Below, piece after piece: positions 25,891 through 35,450 of a stretch of 64,000 bases of DNA. The translations under genes and the position numbers were made by a program. Within the stretch, counting starts at the first letter, position 1; each line of letters begins with the position of its first letter. The notes beneath the pieces were generated by a model. The model searched no databases, was not told the DNA's origin, and saw only the letters and a program-made list of their open reading frames with translations. Source of the stretch: Nitrospira tepida (GTDB lineage: Bacteria > Nitrospirota > Nitrospiria > Nitrospirales > Nitrospiraceae); NCBI RefSeq assembly GCF_947241125.1, contig NZ_OX365700.1, positions 4,064,461 through 4,128,460 on the forward strand, given 5' to 3'.

Positions 25891-26832
25891 TCAACAATGG
25901 ATGGCGGGGGGACGGGGCGCATCGATCAAGAGTCGGGCAATCGCCTGATCGATCGGCTGCTGCGTCCCCTCCTGATAGTAGGTAAACCCCGGCGACGGGT
26001 TGACTTCAAAGCAGTACCAGCGGTCATCCGGCGTCCGTCGCAAATCGATGCCCGCCACAAGGAGCCCCATGGCAACCGCCAGTTTTACACAGCGTCCGGC
26101 ACAGTCGTCCGGCAACACATAGGGCCGGAGTTTCGTCTCCGAGCCTTGGTATGCAGCATATCGGTAGTCGTCGGCATCGGAGAGAATTTCGCAGGCAAAG
26201 ATGTCATTCCCCACCACGTGGACCCGCACATCCGTGCCCGGCACGTAGGCTTGAAACTGCGTCGGGCACCATTGGATATCGGCCAAACGGTCGCGGTGAG
26301 CCGTCGTCAACCGCGAGACAATGCTCCGCACCCCGCTCACGGATTTGTAGACCACGGTGCCATGCCGTTCCCAGAACTCCGCCGCCGCAGCCGGATCCGT
26401 CGTGATCAGCGTGTCCGGCACCTCGAACCCGCTCGACCGAATCTGCAAGGATTGATACGGCTTGGAACTGTTGCCCGCCATGGCCTCGATTCGATTGACG
26501 ACCAACGCCGGGGTCAGTTCGCTCCAGAGGGTCAGCCCTTCGTCGAGTGCCTCGGCATGGCGTCGGGCGGCGCTGCCCTCTTGCGCGTCTGTTCCGCTCA
26601 ACAGTCGGCGTGACTCATAGGGTCGGATATAGGCGGCCGTGACCTGGCTGAGATCGCATGTTCGTGACCCGACCCGGAGCCGCGCGCGCACATCCGCGCC
26701 GGCCGTGAGGTCAAGGGCTGTCTCACGGACCGCCGATTGATCCGCCACGAAGGTCGGCGCCCCTTGCCGCTGAAGCGCCGCTTGCACAAGCGCCAGCGGA
26801 CTGTCCTCCAAGAGCCCCCAGAGCAGAATCAT
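25891..26832 (-). CDS. RimK-like ATP-grasp protein
   Basis: 313 residues. ATP-grasp features are in order: the pre-grasp region, nucleotide-binding Lys in VVYKSVSG (about residue 165), the linker FQAYVPGTDVRVHVVG, and the metal-binding Asp/Glu/Asn in GIDLRRTPDDRWYCFEVNP near residue 280. Such enzymes activate a carboxylate as acyl-phosphate and join it to an amine or thiol, as in RimK or the graspetide ligases. The start overlaps the stop of the upstream gene by 4 nt (ATGA), so the two proteins are made together. Substrate unknown; no precursor peptide gene is visible next to it. Confidence 0.85.
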   Translation of the reverse strand: MILLWGLLEDSPLALVQAALQRQGAPTFVADQSAVRETALDLTAGADVRARLRVGSRTCDLSQVTAAYIRPYESRRLLSGTDAQEGSAARRHAEALDEGLTLWSELTPALVVNRIEAMAGNSSKPYQSLQIRSSGFEVPDTLITTDPAAAAEFWERHGTVVYKSVSGVRSIVSRLTTAHRDRLADIQWCPTQFQAYVPGTDVRVHVVGNDIFACEILSDADDYRYAAYQGSETKLRPYVLPDDCAGRCVKLAVAMGLLVAGIDLRRTPDDRWYCFEVNPSPGFTYYQEGTQQPIDQAIARLLIDAPRPPAIHC

Positions 26833-27578
26833 GCGGCCTCTTGGCTCTCTTGCCCGTCCGTACGCGCCGTCACCAGATAGTCCATCACGGCCTCGCCGAT
26901 CACATCATCGGCAATATCCGGCCAGGGCGTCGCGTCGACGAAGGCCGACCCTGGAGACGGACCGGTAAAGCGAACGGCCAGGAAATCGGTTCCGGCCGCC
27001 TGCGCCAGATGCCGCGCCTGAACGATCAACAGCGGATCGGCGTCCCCGAGATGCCGCCTCCCGATCAGCGTCACGGTCGAGCCTCCCGGTTGGGAGACGG
27101 CCCTCGGTCTTCGACCCTGGGTGAGCCGGATGCGCCGGTGGACCGGGAGAATGGGAATGCCCAGGTGACCGGCCACGCGGACCCACTCCTCCTGGCGCCA
27201 CCAGCGGCCGGACAGGCAGCGCGGAGTCGGACGATTCAGAACCGGACAGGGCAGGGTCGTGAGCCAAGCCAGTAAAAATGCGTTCATCTCGGCAACGACA
27301 TAGGTTCGGTCGCCCGCCGCGATATGGAGCAACTCTTGCTCGCTCACGCCGGGCAGCCGCGTCAGCACTCCATGGATCTCGCGGTCCTCCAACAAGCGGC
27401 CGGCCACGACGGCCCGTGAACGTACTCCCATTGTGCCGAACGAGCAGCTCCACCCGACCCGTGAGAGATCACGAGGCGTCAGGAGTTGCACGCCGCCATC
27501 CCGATGCCGCTCGACAAAACTCCGGGAGACCGCATCCCACGAATTTGCGACGACGAGAAACGTTGCACGGGAGGTCAT
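26829..27578 (-). CDS. partner protein of the ATP-grasp enzyme, degenerate ATP-grasp-like
   Basis: 249 residues from the ATG at 27578 (MTSRATFLVVANSWDAVSRS). The first half looks like a pre-ATP-grasp domain, with VLTRLPGVSEQEL, EMNAFLLAWLTTLPCPVLNRP and a CLSGRWWRQEEW block where others bind nucleotide; the second half is short and lacks the DxxxxxxxxExN metal motif. It therefore probably does not ligate by itself and may bind the substrate for the following ATP-grasp enzyme. The gene begins immediately next to the palindromic element at 27594; an in-frame ATG at 27593 would use the element as its leader, which may mean the element replaced its original upstream region. Confidence 0.6.
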   Translation of the reverse strand: MTSRATFLVVANSWDAVSRSFVERHRDGGVQLLTPRDLSRVGWSCSFGTMGVRSRAVVAGRLLEDREIHGVLTRLPGVSEQELLHIAAGDRTYVVAEMNAFLLAWLTTLPCPVLNRPTPRCLSGRWWRQEEWVRVAGHLGIPILPVHRRIRLTQGRRPRAVSQPGGSTVTLIGRRHLGDADPLLIVQARHLAQAAGTDFLAVRFTGPSPGSAFVDATPWPDIADDVIGEAVMDYLVTARTDGQESQEAA

Positions 27579-27593
27579 ATGGCCTGGTCCCAT

Positions 27594-27687
27594 CCCGCAT
27601 TATTCATGAACGCTTCCGCTGCCTTGGCCCATTGCAACAGAGGAGCAACGGGTGCAACGCCACGAACCGTCTGAATAATGCGGGCTA
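27594..27687. repeat. short palindromic MITE-like element (deleted copy)
   Basis: 94 bp with inverted ends: the left end is CCCGCATTATTCATGAACGC and the right end, read on the other strand, TAGCCCGCATTATTCA(G). Between them lies a CCCATTGC...GCAACGGG stem. Both outer parts match the 354-bp element at 57873-58226 in inverted orientation, with the internal part missing. The element ends exactly at the stop codon TAG of the DUF6519 gene (27687-27685) and directly abuts the ATP-grasp partner gene, so it marks the left border of the eCIS operon. Confidence 0.8.
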
Positions 27688-30402
27688 TCGTTCCTTCTTT
27701 CTGCGTTTGGCCCGTTTCCTGGTGGGCTCCTTTGCCGACCCCCTCGGTTCTCCAACCGGAGGGCGTTCATCCGGCCGAATGAACGCCTGTCCTTCGCCTC
27801 GATCGTCCTGCGCGGCCAACAGTCCCCGATCCGCTTGGGCTCTGGTTGTTGCCCGTAAGTCCTCCGGCCTGGGTCCGCCCCCGCTCAACGGATGGACATC
27901 TCTGATCTTCGTATCGGTAATGTCCTTGAGCTTGTCCCTGACCTTCTCGACCTCCTTCTCTTTGATGTCCTTGCCTTCTTTTGAATCCTTCCGTTTCTCC
28001 GTCACGGTGACCCTGGCGATCGCCGACTTCGTCGGATCCGCCGCGCTCGTCGCGACCACCTGGAACTGGCCCGGCTCTCTCGGCGCGGTATAGGTTGCCC
28101 TGGTCGGCGCCGTCCGAGCGATGCTGCCTCCGCGGACCCCCTCCCGGATCGTGAAGGTCACCGTATTGTCCTCTGCCCCCTCGACATTCGCGTTAAACTG
28201 CACGGACGCTCCCGCAAACAGGGAGACGGCCGGCGGCGTGATCGTCACGGAGACGATCCGTGTCGTCAGCGAAGCCGTCTTCTCCGCTCCTCTCAAGGTG
28301 GCTTTCACGGACACAGAGCCGGCGGCATCCGCCCTGGTCGCCGTCGAGAGCGAGACCGTCGTCTGTCCTTCAGGAACCGTGACCGCCTGCGGCAAGGTTG
28401 GGACGGGATCGCTGCCGGACAACACAGTTTTGGCCAATGCGACGGCCGTGCCGCCGCTTGGAGACGGGCGATTCAACGCGAGCACGACCGTGACCGGCTG
28501 GCCCGCCCGAACGACGCCCGGCGTTACGTTGAATGAATCCAGATCCGGCAGCGGCGGCCTGATTTGAGCCGGAACGAACAGCCAGCTTTCGAAATCGCTG
28601 GCGCGCACGCCGGCGCCGGACGGAAACAGCAAATCGGTCCGCGCAGCCGCATCACTGCCCGGCCGGAGGCCCGGCCGGCCGAATGCCTGGCCGTCGAGAT
28701 AGAACACGTCCTCCCCTTGGATGCTCCAAATCGCCGCCCCCTTCAGCGTGACGCGGATCAACCGCAACGAGGGCGGTCCTTCCACCAGTTTCAGGAGCTC
28801 GGCCAATTCCGGCTTCCACTGAATGCTGTTTTTCTCCACCGTGATCTTGCCGTTCAGGATCATGTTCACGCGAGGCAGAACGGCATTCGGATCGGGCGAA
28901 GGGGCGAGCGGCGCTTCCAGCGTGACGATGAAGCTCCCGGGATTCACCGATTGCGGCGCCCCCGGCGTCTCCGGGGTCGGCTGTGAGGGGACGCCGTCCA
29001 GGGTGACTTGCAATCCATCCTGCTGCAACTGCGCCAACGGCATCACGTCGTCGTTGAGCCAGTTGGTTCCGACGACATGGAGCGCCCCGACGCCGGTGAG
29101 AGGCGGAAAGATCTTCCGGCAGTCCTGCACCGTAAGCGTGTTATCCGTCTGGTTTCGGCGGAGCAGCGCGATCCGGCAATACTGGTGCCGGATGCCGAAC
29201 GGGGGTTGCGACGAGGCGAACGGCCACTCGATCGTTCCGGTCTCGCCGTTGATGGCGGTCCGGGCTGGAATCAGCCAGTAATCGCCGGTGGCGTAGATTC
29301 CCGGTTCGAATTTGACCTCGACGCCGTTCTCGAGCGGGATGAAGCCCTCGTTGCTCGAAGGCACTTGCGCGGGGAGATCCTTGACACTGTCCCACCGTCG
29401 CAATTTGGGATGGCGCTTCGGCTCCACGCCAGCCGGGCCGGAGGCCAACGGACTCGGCGCGGACGTCAGTTTGATGACCCGGGTGGACCGATTGACGTTG
29501 TCGATTTGCAGCAACTGCCCGGGGGCGCCGGCAAGCTCGGCGGCATCGTCGCACAGCTCCACCCACTGCCCGCTGGCGAATCCCAGCAGCTCGTCGGGGC
29601 CGAGGTCTCGGACGGTGACCTCCTGGCCGCTGATCTTCTCGATCGCCGTCACCACGGTCCCGTTGTCACGCGACCACTTGAACGTCGGAACATTGTTCGG
29701 ATCCCCCAAGACGCCACCCCGGTGGATCTCCACGCGGTAGAGCTGATTTTCCAAGCCGCGAAAGCCGGCGCTGGCCGGAAGGATGCAGGGGTTCGGGACG
29801 CTCGACGCCGGCCTCGAGCGCGCGTCCAATGCGCCCTTTCCGCCCGCCAACAGCTTCTCCCATTCCTCGAAGAAGCTCGTGCAGCCGACGAAGCCGCCCT
29901 GCGGCTCCTTCACCGGCAGCACCTTCACCTGCCAGATGGTCTTGACCCTCGTCGTGGTGTCGGGGCCGCCAAGGGCCGACTCGCGCATGGACCGGTCGTC
30001 CAGCGCCGTCACGTGCCGCCTCCAGACATCCAGGTAGACGATTCCGAAGGTCGTCCCGGCCCGTTGCAGGATCTCTCGAACGGCCGGCGCGTCGAGCAGG
30101 TCCGGCTGTCCGCCGTACGGGACCGTCGCCTCGTTCTCGCACAGGATGCCCGCGACATAATAATTTCCGGCGCCGATCAGAAAGGTCGAGCGGTCCTGGC
30201 TGAGCACGATCTCAAACCCCGGATTGTGGGCGGGAGCGCCGGAATAGCCGATGATGTCCTGCGCCCCTCTCTCGGCCCGATAGCGATGGATCGCCTGTTG
30301 CTCGTTCCAATCCGCATCGAGCTGCACCCGTCCCTGCTGCATGAGCACGTCGCTGTAGTGCTTCGATGGATCGAATGTCTGCCGGCTGAAATCGCCTTTC
30401 AT
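27685..30402 (-). CDS. eCIS-associated DUF6519 protein with C-terminal Ig-like domains
   Basis: 905 residues. The N-terminus MKGDFSRQTFDPSKHYSDVL followed by QQGRVQLDADWNEQ is the hallmark of the DUF6519 family found at the 3' end of eCIS baseplate operons. Residues 1-610 form the main body. About 615-830 are two Ig-like beta-sandwich repeats (VTPGVVRAGQPVTVVLALNR; VTITPPAVSLFAGASVQFNA). The rest is charged and disordered and ends in a Lys/Arg-rich tail. A baseplate- or fibre-attached surface protein is the best guess; Ig-like parts often bind cell surfaces. The TAG stop is contributed by the end of the adjoining palindromic element, so the last residues may have been altered by insertion. 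Confidence 0.75.
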   Translation of the reverse strand: MKGDFSRQTFDPSKHYSDVLMQQGRVQLDADWNEQQAIHRYRAERGAQDIIGYSGAPAHNPGFEIVLSQDRSTFLIGAGNYYVAGILCENEATVPYGGQPDLLDAPAVREILQRAGTTFGIVYLDVWRRHVTALDDRSMRESALGGPDTTTRVKTIWQVKVLPVKEPQGGFVGCTSFFEEWEKLLAGGKGALDARSRPASSVPNPCILPASAGFRGLENQLYRVEIHRGGVLGDPNNVPTFKWSRDNGTVVTAIEKISGQEVTVRDLGPDELLGFASGQWVELCDDAAELAGAPGQLLQIDNVNRSTRVIKLTSAPSPLASGPAGVEPKRHPKLRRWDSVKDLPAQVPSSNEGFIPLENGVEVKFEPGIYATGDYWLIPARTAINGETGTIEWPFASSQPPFGIRHQYCRIALLRRNQTDNTLTVQDCRKIFPPLTGVGALHVVGTNWLNDDVMPLAQLQQDGLQVTLDGVPSQPTPETPGAPQSVNPGSFIVTLEAPLAPSPDPNAVLPRVNMILNGKITVEKNSIQWKPELAELLKLVEGPPSLRLIRVTLKGAAIWSIQGEDVFYLDGQAFGRPGLRPGSDAAARTDLLFPSGAGVRASDFESWLFVPAQIRPPLPDLDSFNVTPGVVRAGQPVTVVLALNRPSPSGGTAVALAKTVLSGSDPVPTLPQAVTVPEGQTTVSLSTATRADAAGSVSVKATLRGAEKTASLTTRIVSVTITPPAVSLFAGASVQFNANVEGAEDNTVTFTIREGVRGGSIARTAPTRATYTAPREPGQFQVVATSAADPTKSAIARVTVTEKRKDSKEGKDIKEKEVEKVRDKLKDITDTKIRDVHPLSGGGPRPEDLRATTRAQADRGLLAAQDDRGEGQAFIRPDERPPVGEPRGSAKEPTRKRAKRRKKER

Positions 30403-30471
30403 GGAATGTCTCCTCTGACTCGTCCCCTGCGGCTCATGCTATTTGGGCAGATCGTCGAAGGTCCGCTCTGG

Positions 30472-32628
30472 CTACGTCACGTAAAACAGGCCAGTCTCCA
30501 AACCCAACCGCAGATACTCCGCCAACCGCGTCCGTACATTGCTTTCCCGCTGCGACTGGAAGACTTGGTGAAAGACGCCCACTTCCGAGCCGTCCTCGGC
30601 TCCCGTCCGAATTTCGACGTGGCAGGAACCGTGAAGCTGCCCATAGCCGGGATGGCCGAACTGCCGGCTGGTCCAGACCGGTTGCAGCCGAGCCTTGGTT
30701 CTGGCGGCGATCTGCTCCAATTCGGAAGCGGAGATACCGGGATGGCGGGTCTTGGCCTCCTCCATCGCCTGCCGGATCGCGAAGTCCGGTTGGCACCGAT
30801 ACCGGCGCGGGACCTGGGATTCCAGCGGCACGTAGGAAAACCGGACGCATCCCGTCTGCGTCTGGTCGCAGGTGACCGGCCCCAGGAACAGGCTCTGTTC
30901 CGCCGATTCCAATTGGCGCACATGGACCGAGCCCAGCCACGTGCTGCCCAGCGTCCGCAGGTTGCCGGCCGGCTCGCGCCCATCCTCGCTCCCGGCCAGC
31001 ACCACGCCGCCCTCTTGAACGGCATCCACGAGGCTGTTGCCGAGGCTGACGCGCACATCGCTCCCCACCACGATCCGGCCGCTGACGGAGCGATCCAGTA
31101 TCAAGGTTCCGTGAACGCCCGCATCGTTCCACCGTATCGACGGCGTCGCGAGCGGCTTGGTTGTCAGATCGCCGGCCACCTCCACGGGGGAGAGCGTGCA
31201 ATGTCTCAACGTGAGCATCATCTGTTCGGCGCCAGTGACGCGGACCATCTTCGCGATCATGAGACCGTCCAACGTCACCTCGGCTCCCGGCGCGGAGACG
31301 ATCGTCACGGCGCCGTTGATCACCGGGCGCGTGCCTTCGTTCGCCTGGATCACCAGATCCTGTTGGGGACCGAGCGTGATGGTCAGGTTGCCGTCGAGCG
31401 TGGCGCTGTCGTCAATTTGGATCACGCCGTCCCCCGTCCCGACCGAGGCGAGGGCCTGAGGAAGCGTGGAACCCCCGGCGGACACCCGGGCCGAAACCGG
31501 AGAGACAAGGGTGTCCTTCTTATACGGCCCTCCTCCGAGATCGTCGCTGAATCCATAGGAATAGTTGACCGTGATCTGGACGTTGGCGAGGTTGGTTCCG
31601 GCCGGAAACGCCAGGCGGCCCAACAGCGGATCGACCGCGACCTGAATCGGCAGCTTGGGGTCGGGGCTGTTGTCGTTGAATCGTTTCCCGGTCGGCCGAT
31701 AGGCGAGCTGGTTCGGGGGCCTCCGCCATTCGCTCAAGTCGCAGATGAGGATCTCTGCGGCCGGGATGGCCGTCGCATTTTTGAAGATCTGGAAGACCGG
31801 CAGGCGCGAACTGAAGTAAGTCAAACCCTGGCTCGCCGCCGCCTCCGTCTTGCCGTCGGCGAGCAATTGTCGGAACGACTCCAGCTCGTCGTACAGGATA
31901 CGGCGCCGCAGCGGGTCCGGCACGTTCACCGGCTCCGCCAGGTGCTCGATCTCTTCTTCGCCCTGACCGGGATTGAACAACGGACCATCCAGCCCCAGCG
32001 GATGGAAGGTATAGCATCCCTCCTTCACCAGCTTGGCTGTTCCTCGCGTCACTCGATAGGGGCGAAGCCGCCAGAAGAACAATCCGACGTTCGGAATGTT
32101 GTGCTTCCCTCTCCCGCTGAAGATGCGGCGGACGTTCACGGTATGGGCCGTCCGGTCGAAGGGAGTCTCCAAGTACTGCAGGGTCGCCTGCCGGCGGAGA
32201 TCCGCCATAGCCGGATGGCCCGGGCGGAGATGGTTCAGATATTGCGTCGTGGCGAGCAACTGAAAGAATTCCACGCAGCGTGCGTTCCATCCCGTCACGT
32301 CTCCCGCGAGCTGTTCCAGAACGGAAGCTGTTCCCTTCCGCCTGCGGTAGCCGATCGTGTTGGCCACTTCCGCGCGCGGGCTGCTCACCTTGGCCGCCAC
32401 CCCGTGCAGCCCCCGGTAGCCGATCAGATCACCGATGTAGGGGACCGCCCAGTCCGCGCAGGTTTCAATGAAGTGATCGTCGTACAGTTGTTCCAAGTCC
32501 TCTTCGATCGCCGCCGCCTGCTCCGCGATGACCGACAGGAGCGCTTTGAGCGGCCCTCCCTGCTCCTCGTCCCGGAGGCGATAGAGGGCGGGCAGGAGGC
32601 GGTAGAGGGTTTCGGCATCCATCGTCAT
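30472..32628 (-). CDS. eCIS baseplate/tail protein: gpI-like N-terminus plus beta-helix
   Basis: 718 residues. Residues 1-180 match phage tail protein I-type wedge proteins (LYRLLPALYRLRDEE, DHFIETCADWAVPYIGDLIG, RRRKGTASVLEQLA). From about 400 to 590 short repeated beta turns occur (GNLTITLGPQQDLVIQAN, TVDGLMI-like, TLILDRSVSGRIVVGSDV), the look of a right-handed beta-helix such as those of tail spikes. The C-terminus has a Cys-containing region. gpI links the baseplate wedge to fibres; here wedge and spike may be one chain, which would explain the lack of a separate fibre gene. It overlaps the upstream baseplate gene by 4 nt. Confidence 0.75.
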   Translation of the reverse strand: MTMDAETLYRLLPALYRLRDEEQGGPLKALLSVIAEQAAAIEEDLEQLYDDHFIETCADWAVPYIGDLIGYRGLHGVAAKVSSPRAEVANTIGYRRRKGTASVLEQLAGDVTGWNARCVEFFQLLATTQYLNHLRPGHPAMADLRRQATLQYLETPFDRTAHTVNVRRIFSGRGKHNIPNVGLFFWRLRPYRVTRGTAKLVKEGCYTFHPLGLDGPLFNPGQGEEEIEHLAEPVNVPDPLRRRILYDELESFRQLLADGKTEAAASQGLTYFSSRLPVFQIFKNATAIPAAEILICDLSEWRRPPNQLAYRPTGKRFNDNSPDPKLPIQVAVDPLLGRLAFPAGTNLANVQITVNYSYGFSDDLGGGPYKKDTLVSPVSARVSAGGSTLPQALASVGTGDGVIQIDDSATLDGNLTITLGPQQDLVIQANEGTRPVINGAVTIVSAPGAEVTLDGLMIAKMVRVTGAEQMMLTLRHCTLSPVEVAGDLTTKPLATPSIRWNDAGVHGTLILDRSVSGRIVVGSDVRVSLGNSLVDAVQEGGVVLAGSEDGREPAGNLRTLGSTWLGSVHVRQLESAEQSLFLGPVTCDQTQTGCVRFSYVPLESQVPRRYRCQPDFAIRQAMEEAKTRHPGISASELEQIAARTKARLQPVWTSRQFGHPGYGQLHGSCHVEIRTGAEDGSEVGVFHQVFQSQRESNVRTRLAEYLRLGLETGLFYVT

Positions 32629-35450
32629 GACAGCACCTCGATATCCGGCAACAGATTGGGGTCCAACAGGAGCAACTCGGCGCCCAACAGCTCTCCATCC
32701 CCCACCCGCGCCTGGTCGGCGCCGAGCAGCGCCGGGAAAGGGAAGGCCGGTTCCTCATCGATCCGATGGAATTGCGTGACGGTGGCGGCTTCCACGCCCT
32801 TCTCCTGCTGTATGAGGGCGATGACCTCGCTCAACGCGACCGGCCGGCCGAACTCCCGATGCTCAAACGCAAAGGCCGTCCGGACTCGTTCCTGAACGCT
32901 CCGGACGACCTGCTCCGGCCGATAGTCGCCATGAACCTTCACCCTGGCGGCCAGCTTGAACAACGCAGGGCGGTAGGACAGGACGCTGAAGGGCACGAAG
33001 GGATCGCCGGCCTCCCGTATGGCGCGGTCGAGATTTTCGGCAAGCTGGCTACTCGTTTCGACGAGGGCGCCTCCCGTCCCGGCGACCGTGATGAGGACCG
33101 CGCGCTTCGTCCCGTTCCATACCCAGGTTGCCTGCGCCTTGCCGATCCCCGAAAAGGCCCGGGCGAAGTCTTCGTAATCCCGCAAGGAGACCACGCGATC
33201 CAACGTGCGAATCGCCAACGGGGCGTTGGACCGGATGTCGTCGCGGGTCTCGGGGTCCGCCGCCCCGGTTGCATCAAGCGGATTCGTGACCTCCCGCACC
33301 CCCAGCGGGCGGGTCATGAGCAGACTGAGCTGCCGCGCCTTGACCATGCCGGCCGCGCCGAGTCCCTGGCGATAGGTCGCGCGGATATTGTGCTGCCCAG
33401 TGGCCGGCCGCGCCCCCATGGCGCCATCGCCGAACCGGACCGTTGTGTTGCCGCTGTCGTCCCGCTGGACGAGATAGACGCGATCGGTCGGCCCCTGTCC
33501 GTACAGGCTCGACACCTCGCGCCACCGTTGATCATTGACCCACAGGTCGAGCGTCGATGCGGCCCCGCCTGGCGTCGGCGCGCTGACATAGGTCAATGGG
33601 GGCTGGCGCAAGGCGACCTGTTGAAAGGCTTGGGCCGCATCGCCGCTGCCGAGGATCTCCCCCTTTGTTTCGCCGTGGGTCGCCGCCGCGACATTGGCAT
33701 TGATGGTGACGGTCTCCCTCACGTAACGATAGGTCAGGCCCTGGCCGAATGTCAGCGTCGTGAACCCTTCCTCCAACGTCACCTCGGCGAGGGTCATCGC
33801 CTCGCTGACCGTGACATCCCGCAGGTCCTCCCGCTCGCCTGTCACGATGACGGTTTGACCGGCCTTCAGGCCGAGATCGGCACGGTCGAGCGTGAGGCGG
33901 CTCCCTGCAATCGGATCCGAGATGGGGAGGGGCGCGAGGTCCAACGGCTCATTGACGGCGTAGACGGTCGTATCGCGAAGCCGGAAGTTGCCGAAGCCCT
34001 CGGAATGATCCACCTCCACGCGAGACACCTTGGCGCTGATCGTGTAATCGGCGCGAGACACCTCGCCGACCTCTCGCACCCGGTAGACTTCACGCCCCGC
34101 TTGGCTCTCCAAGAGAATCAGGCTGTCCCGGACGATGTTCGGATAGACCCGATCCAGAAACAGATGCGGCGGCCGACCCTCTTCTTGTTCGTCGTTGAGG
34201 GTCCTCTCTTCCCAACTGTTGGGGTACACCGGTTCCACGGTTTGTTCGGTTCCGGTCTTATCCTTGAACTTTTCTCCCAATCGCTGAGCGGGGGAGAGCG
34301 ACTGGTACTTGGGAGCATTGTGCCCGAACAGCGCCGCCCGCTCGCGGAAAGCAAAGACGCCGTTCGGAAGTGGCTCCCTGGAAGGTTGCGCTCCGGGCAC
34401 TGGCGCCGGCTCGCCCTTGTCCGGGATGGAACGAACCGGCTTGGCCACCGAGACCTGCGCCCTGATGGCGGCCTGGATTGCGAGGGGCGACCATCGCTTC
34501 TGGATGGCCATGGCCCGCAAGACATCCTGTTTCCAGCTCTTTGCCACCACCAATTCCTTCCGGAGAAACTGATCGTTGAGGAATGCCGCCTGCTTGATGA
34601 ACTTGCCGAGCACGATCTTGGGCCGCGGCAGCGGAACAGGTTTTGGAGAGGGCACCAGATCCAGACGTATCGTCTGAGCCTTGACATCCGTCGTCACCGC
34701 CAGCACCCGTTTCACGCTTCGCCCGGCCGGGTCCTCTCCCGCTACGATCAGCATCGTATCGCCGGACTTGACGAACGACGTGAGACCTGGAATCGTCACC
34801 GACTCCAGATCCGGCTCCAGCGGATGTGGGTGCGTGAGCCGTGGCCGCAAGGCGTTCCACCCCGCCTGCCCGACGATCGTCTCGACCGTCTCGAAGATCT
34901 GGGCCTTCTCACCGGGGCCGGGGATGCTTTGCACCTTGGTGCCCTTCTCGATGACGACCTCGGTCGCCGACGTCGGAGTCGCAGCCGGCGCCGATCCCAC
35001 GGCTGGAGGCGGCGTCGGATCATCGACGGTGAAGGCCAGATAGGTGCCGGCCGCCACGCCGGGCCTCGGCTCATAGCCGATCAACCGGGCCTGCTCCAGC
35101 AGCGAACGGCGCTCGGTCGCCGTGCGCAGGTACGACTCATTGATGATCCGCTCCTGATAAAAGGTCAGGATGTCCAGCAGCACCGCCCACGAATCGAGCA
35201 GGGCAATGGCGAAATCATCGTCACGGCGCGTCTTGAGGGATTCCAACTTCGCATGGTCGGACGCGGAAAGCCGCGCGAGCATCGTGCTCTTGAAGAGGGC
35301 ATGGGTCCCCACGCGATACTGAACGACCGAGAGGCCTGGCCGGTTGAAGACCTCGACAGGGGTCGCCGCGCCGAGTCCGATGCAACACCCGCAGGGATTC
35401 AGCTCGGAAGCCTGTTCCGAAGCCATGGCGCCAGGCTGTTCTCCGCTCAT
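32625..35450 (-). CDS. eCIS baseplate assembly protein, gpJ-type (second, large)
   Basis: 941 residues from the ATG at 35450, which overlaps the stop of the preceding gene as ATGA; the frame is open 112 codons further upstream but that part is antisense-like. Key blocks: CGCCIGLGAATPVEVFNRPG, SVVQYRVGTHALFKSTMLAR, DFAIALLDSWAVLLDILTFY followed by QERIINESYLRTATERRSL, and near the C-terminus ALSEVIALIQQEKGVEAATV. This pattern is that of the 'putative baseplate assembly protein' partner of Afp11/Pvc11-type baseplate J proteins. It forms the wedge ring that couples sheath contraction to the hub. Confidence 0.82.
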   Translation of the reverse strand: MSGEQPGAMASEQASELNPCGCCIGLGAATPVEVFNRPGLSVVQYRVGTHALFKSTMLARLSASDHAKLESLKTRRDDDFAIALLDSWAVLLDILTFYQERIINESYLRTATERRSLLEQARLIGYEPRPGVAAGTYLAFTVDDPTPPPAVGSAPAATPTSATEVVIEKGTKVQSIPGPGEKAQIFETVETIVGQAGWNALRPRLTHPHPLEPDLESVTIPGLTSFVKSGDTMLIVAGEDPAGRSVKRVLAVTTDVKAQTIRLDLVPSPKPVPLPRPKIVLGKFIKQAAFLNDQFLRKELVVAKSWKQDVLRAMAIQKRWSPLAIQAAIRAQVSVAKPVRSIPDKGEPAPVPGAQPSREPLPNGVFAFRERAALFGHNAPKYQSLSPAQRLGEKFKDKTGTEQTVEPVYPNSWEERTLNDEQEEGRPPHLFLDRVYPNIVRDSLILLESQAGREVYRVREVGEVSRADYTISAKVSRVEVDHSEGFGNFRLRDTTVYAVNEPLDLAPLPISDPIAGSRLTLDRADLGLKAGQTVIVTGEREDLRDVTVSEAMTLAEVTLEEGFTTLTFGQGLTYRYVRETVTINANVAAATHGETKGEILGSGDAAQAFQQVALRQPPLTYVSAPTPGGAASTLDLWVNDQRWREVSSLYGQGPTDRVYLVQRDDSGNTTVRFGDGAMGARPATGQHNIRATYRQGLGAAGMVKARQLSLLMTRPLGVREVTNPLDATGAADPETRDDIRSNAPLAIRTLDRVVSLRDYEDFARAFSGIGKAQATWVWNGTKRAVLITVAGTGGALVETSSQLAENLDRAIREAGDPFVPFSVLSYRPALFKLAARVKVHGDYRPEQVVRSVQERVRTAFAFEHREFGRPVALSEVIALIQQEKGVEAATVTQFHRIDEEPAFPFPALLGADQARVGDGELLGAELLLLDPNLLPDIEVLS

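Noticed and set aside
25549-26613. 354-codon + strand frame over the ATP-grasp gene
   Set aside because: Antisense to a gene with complete ATP-grasp motifs.
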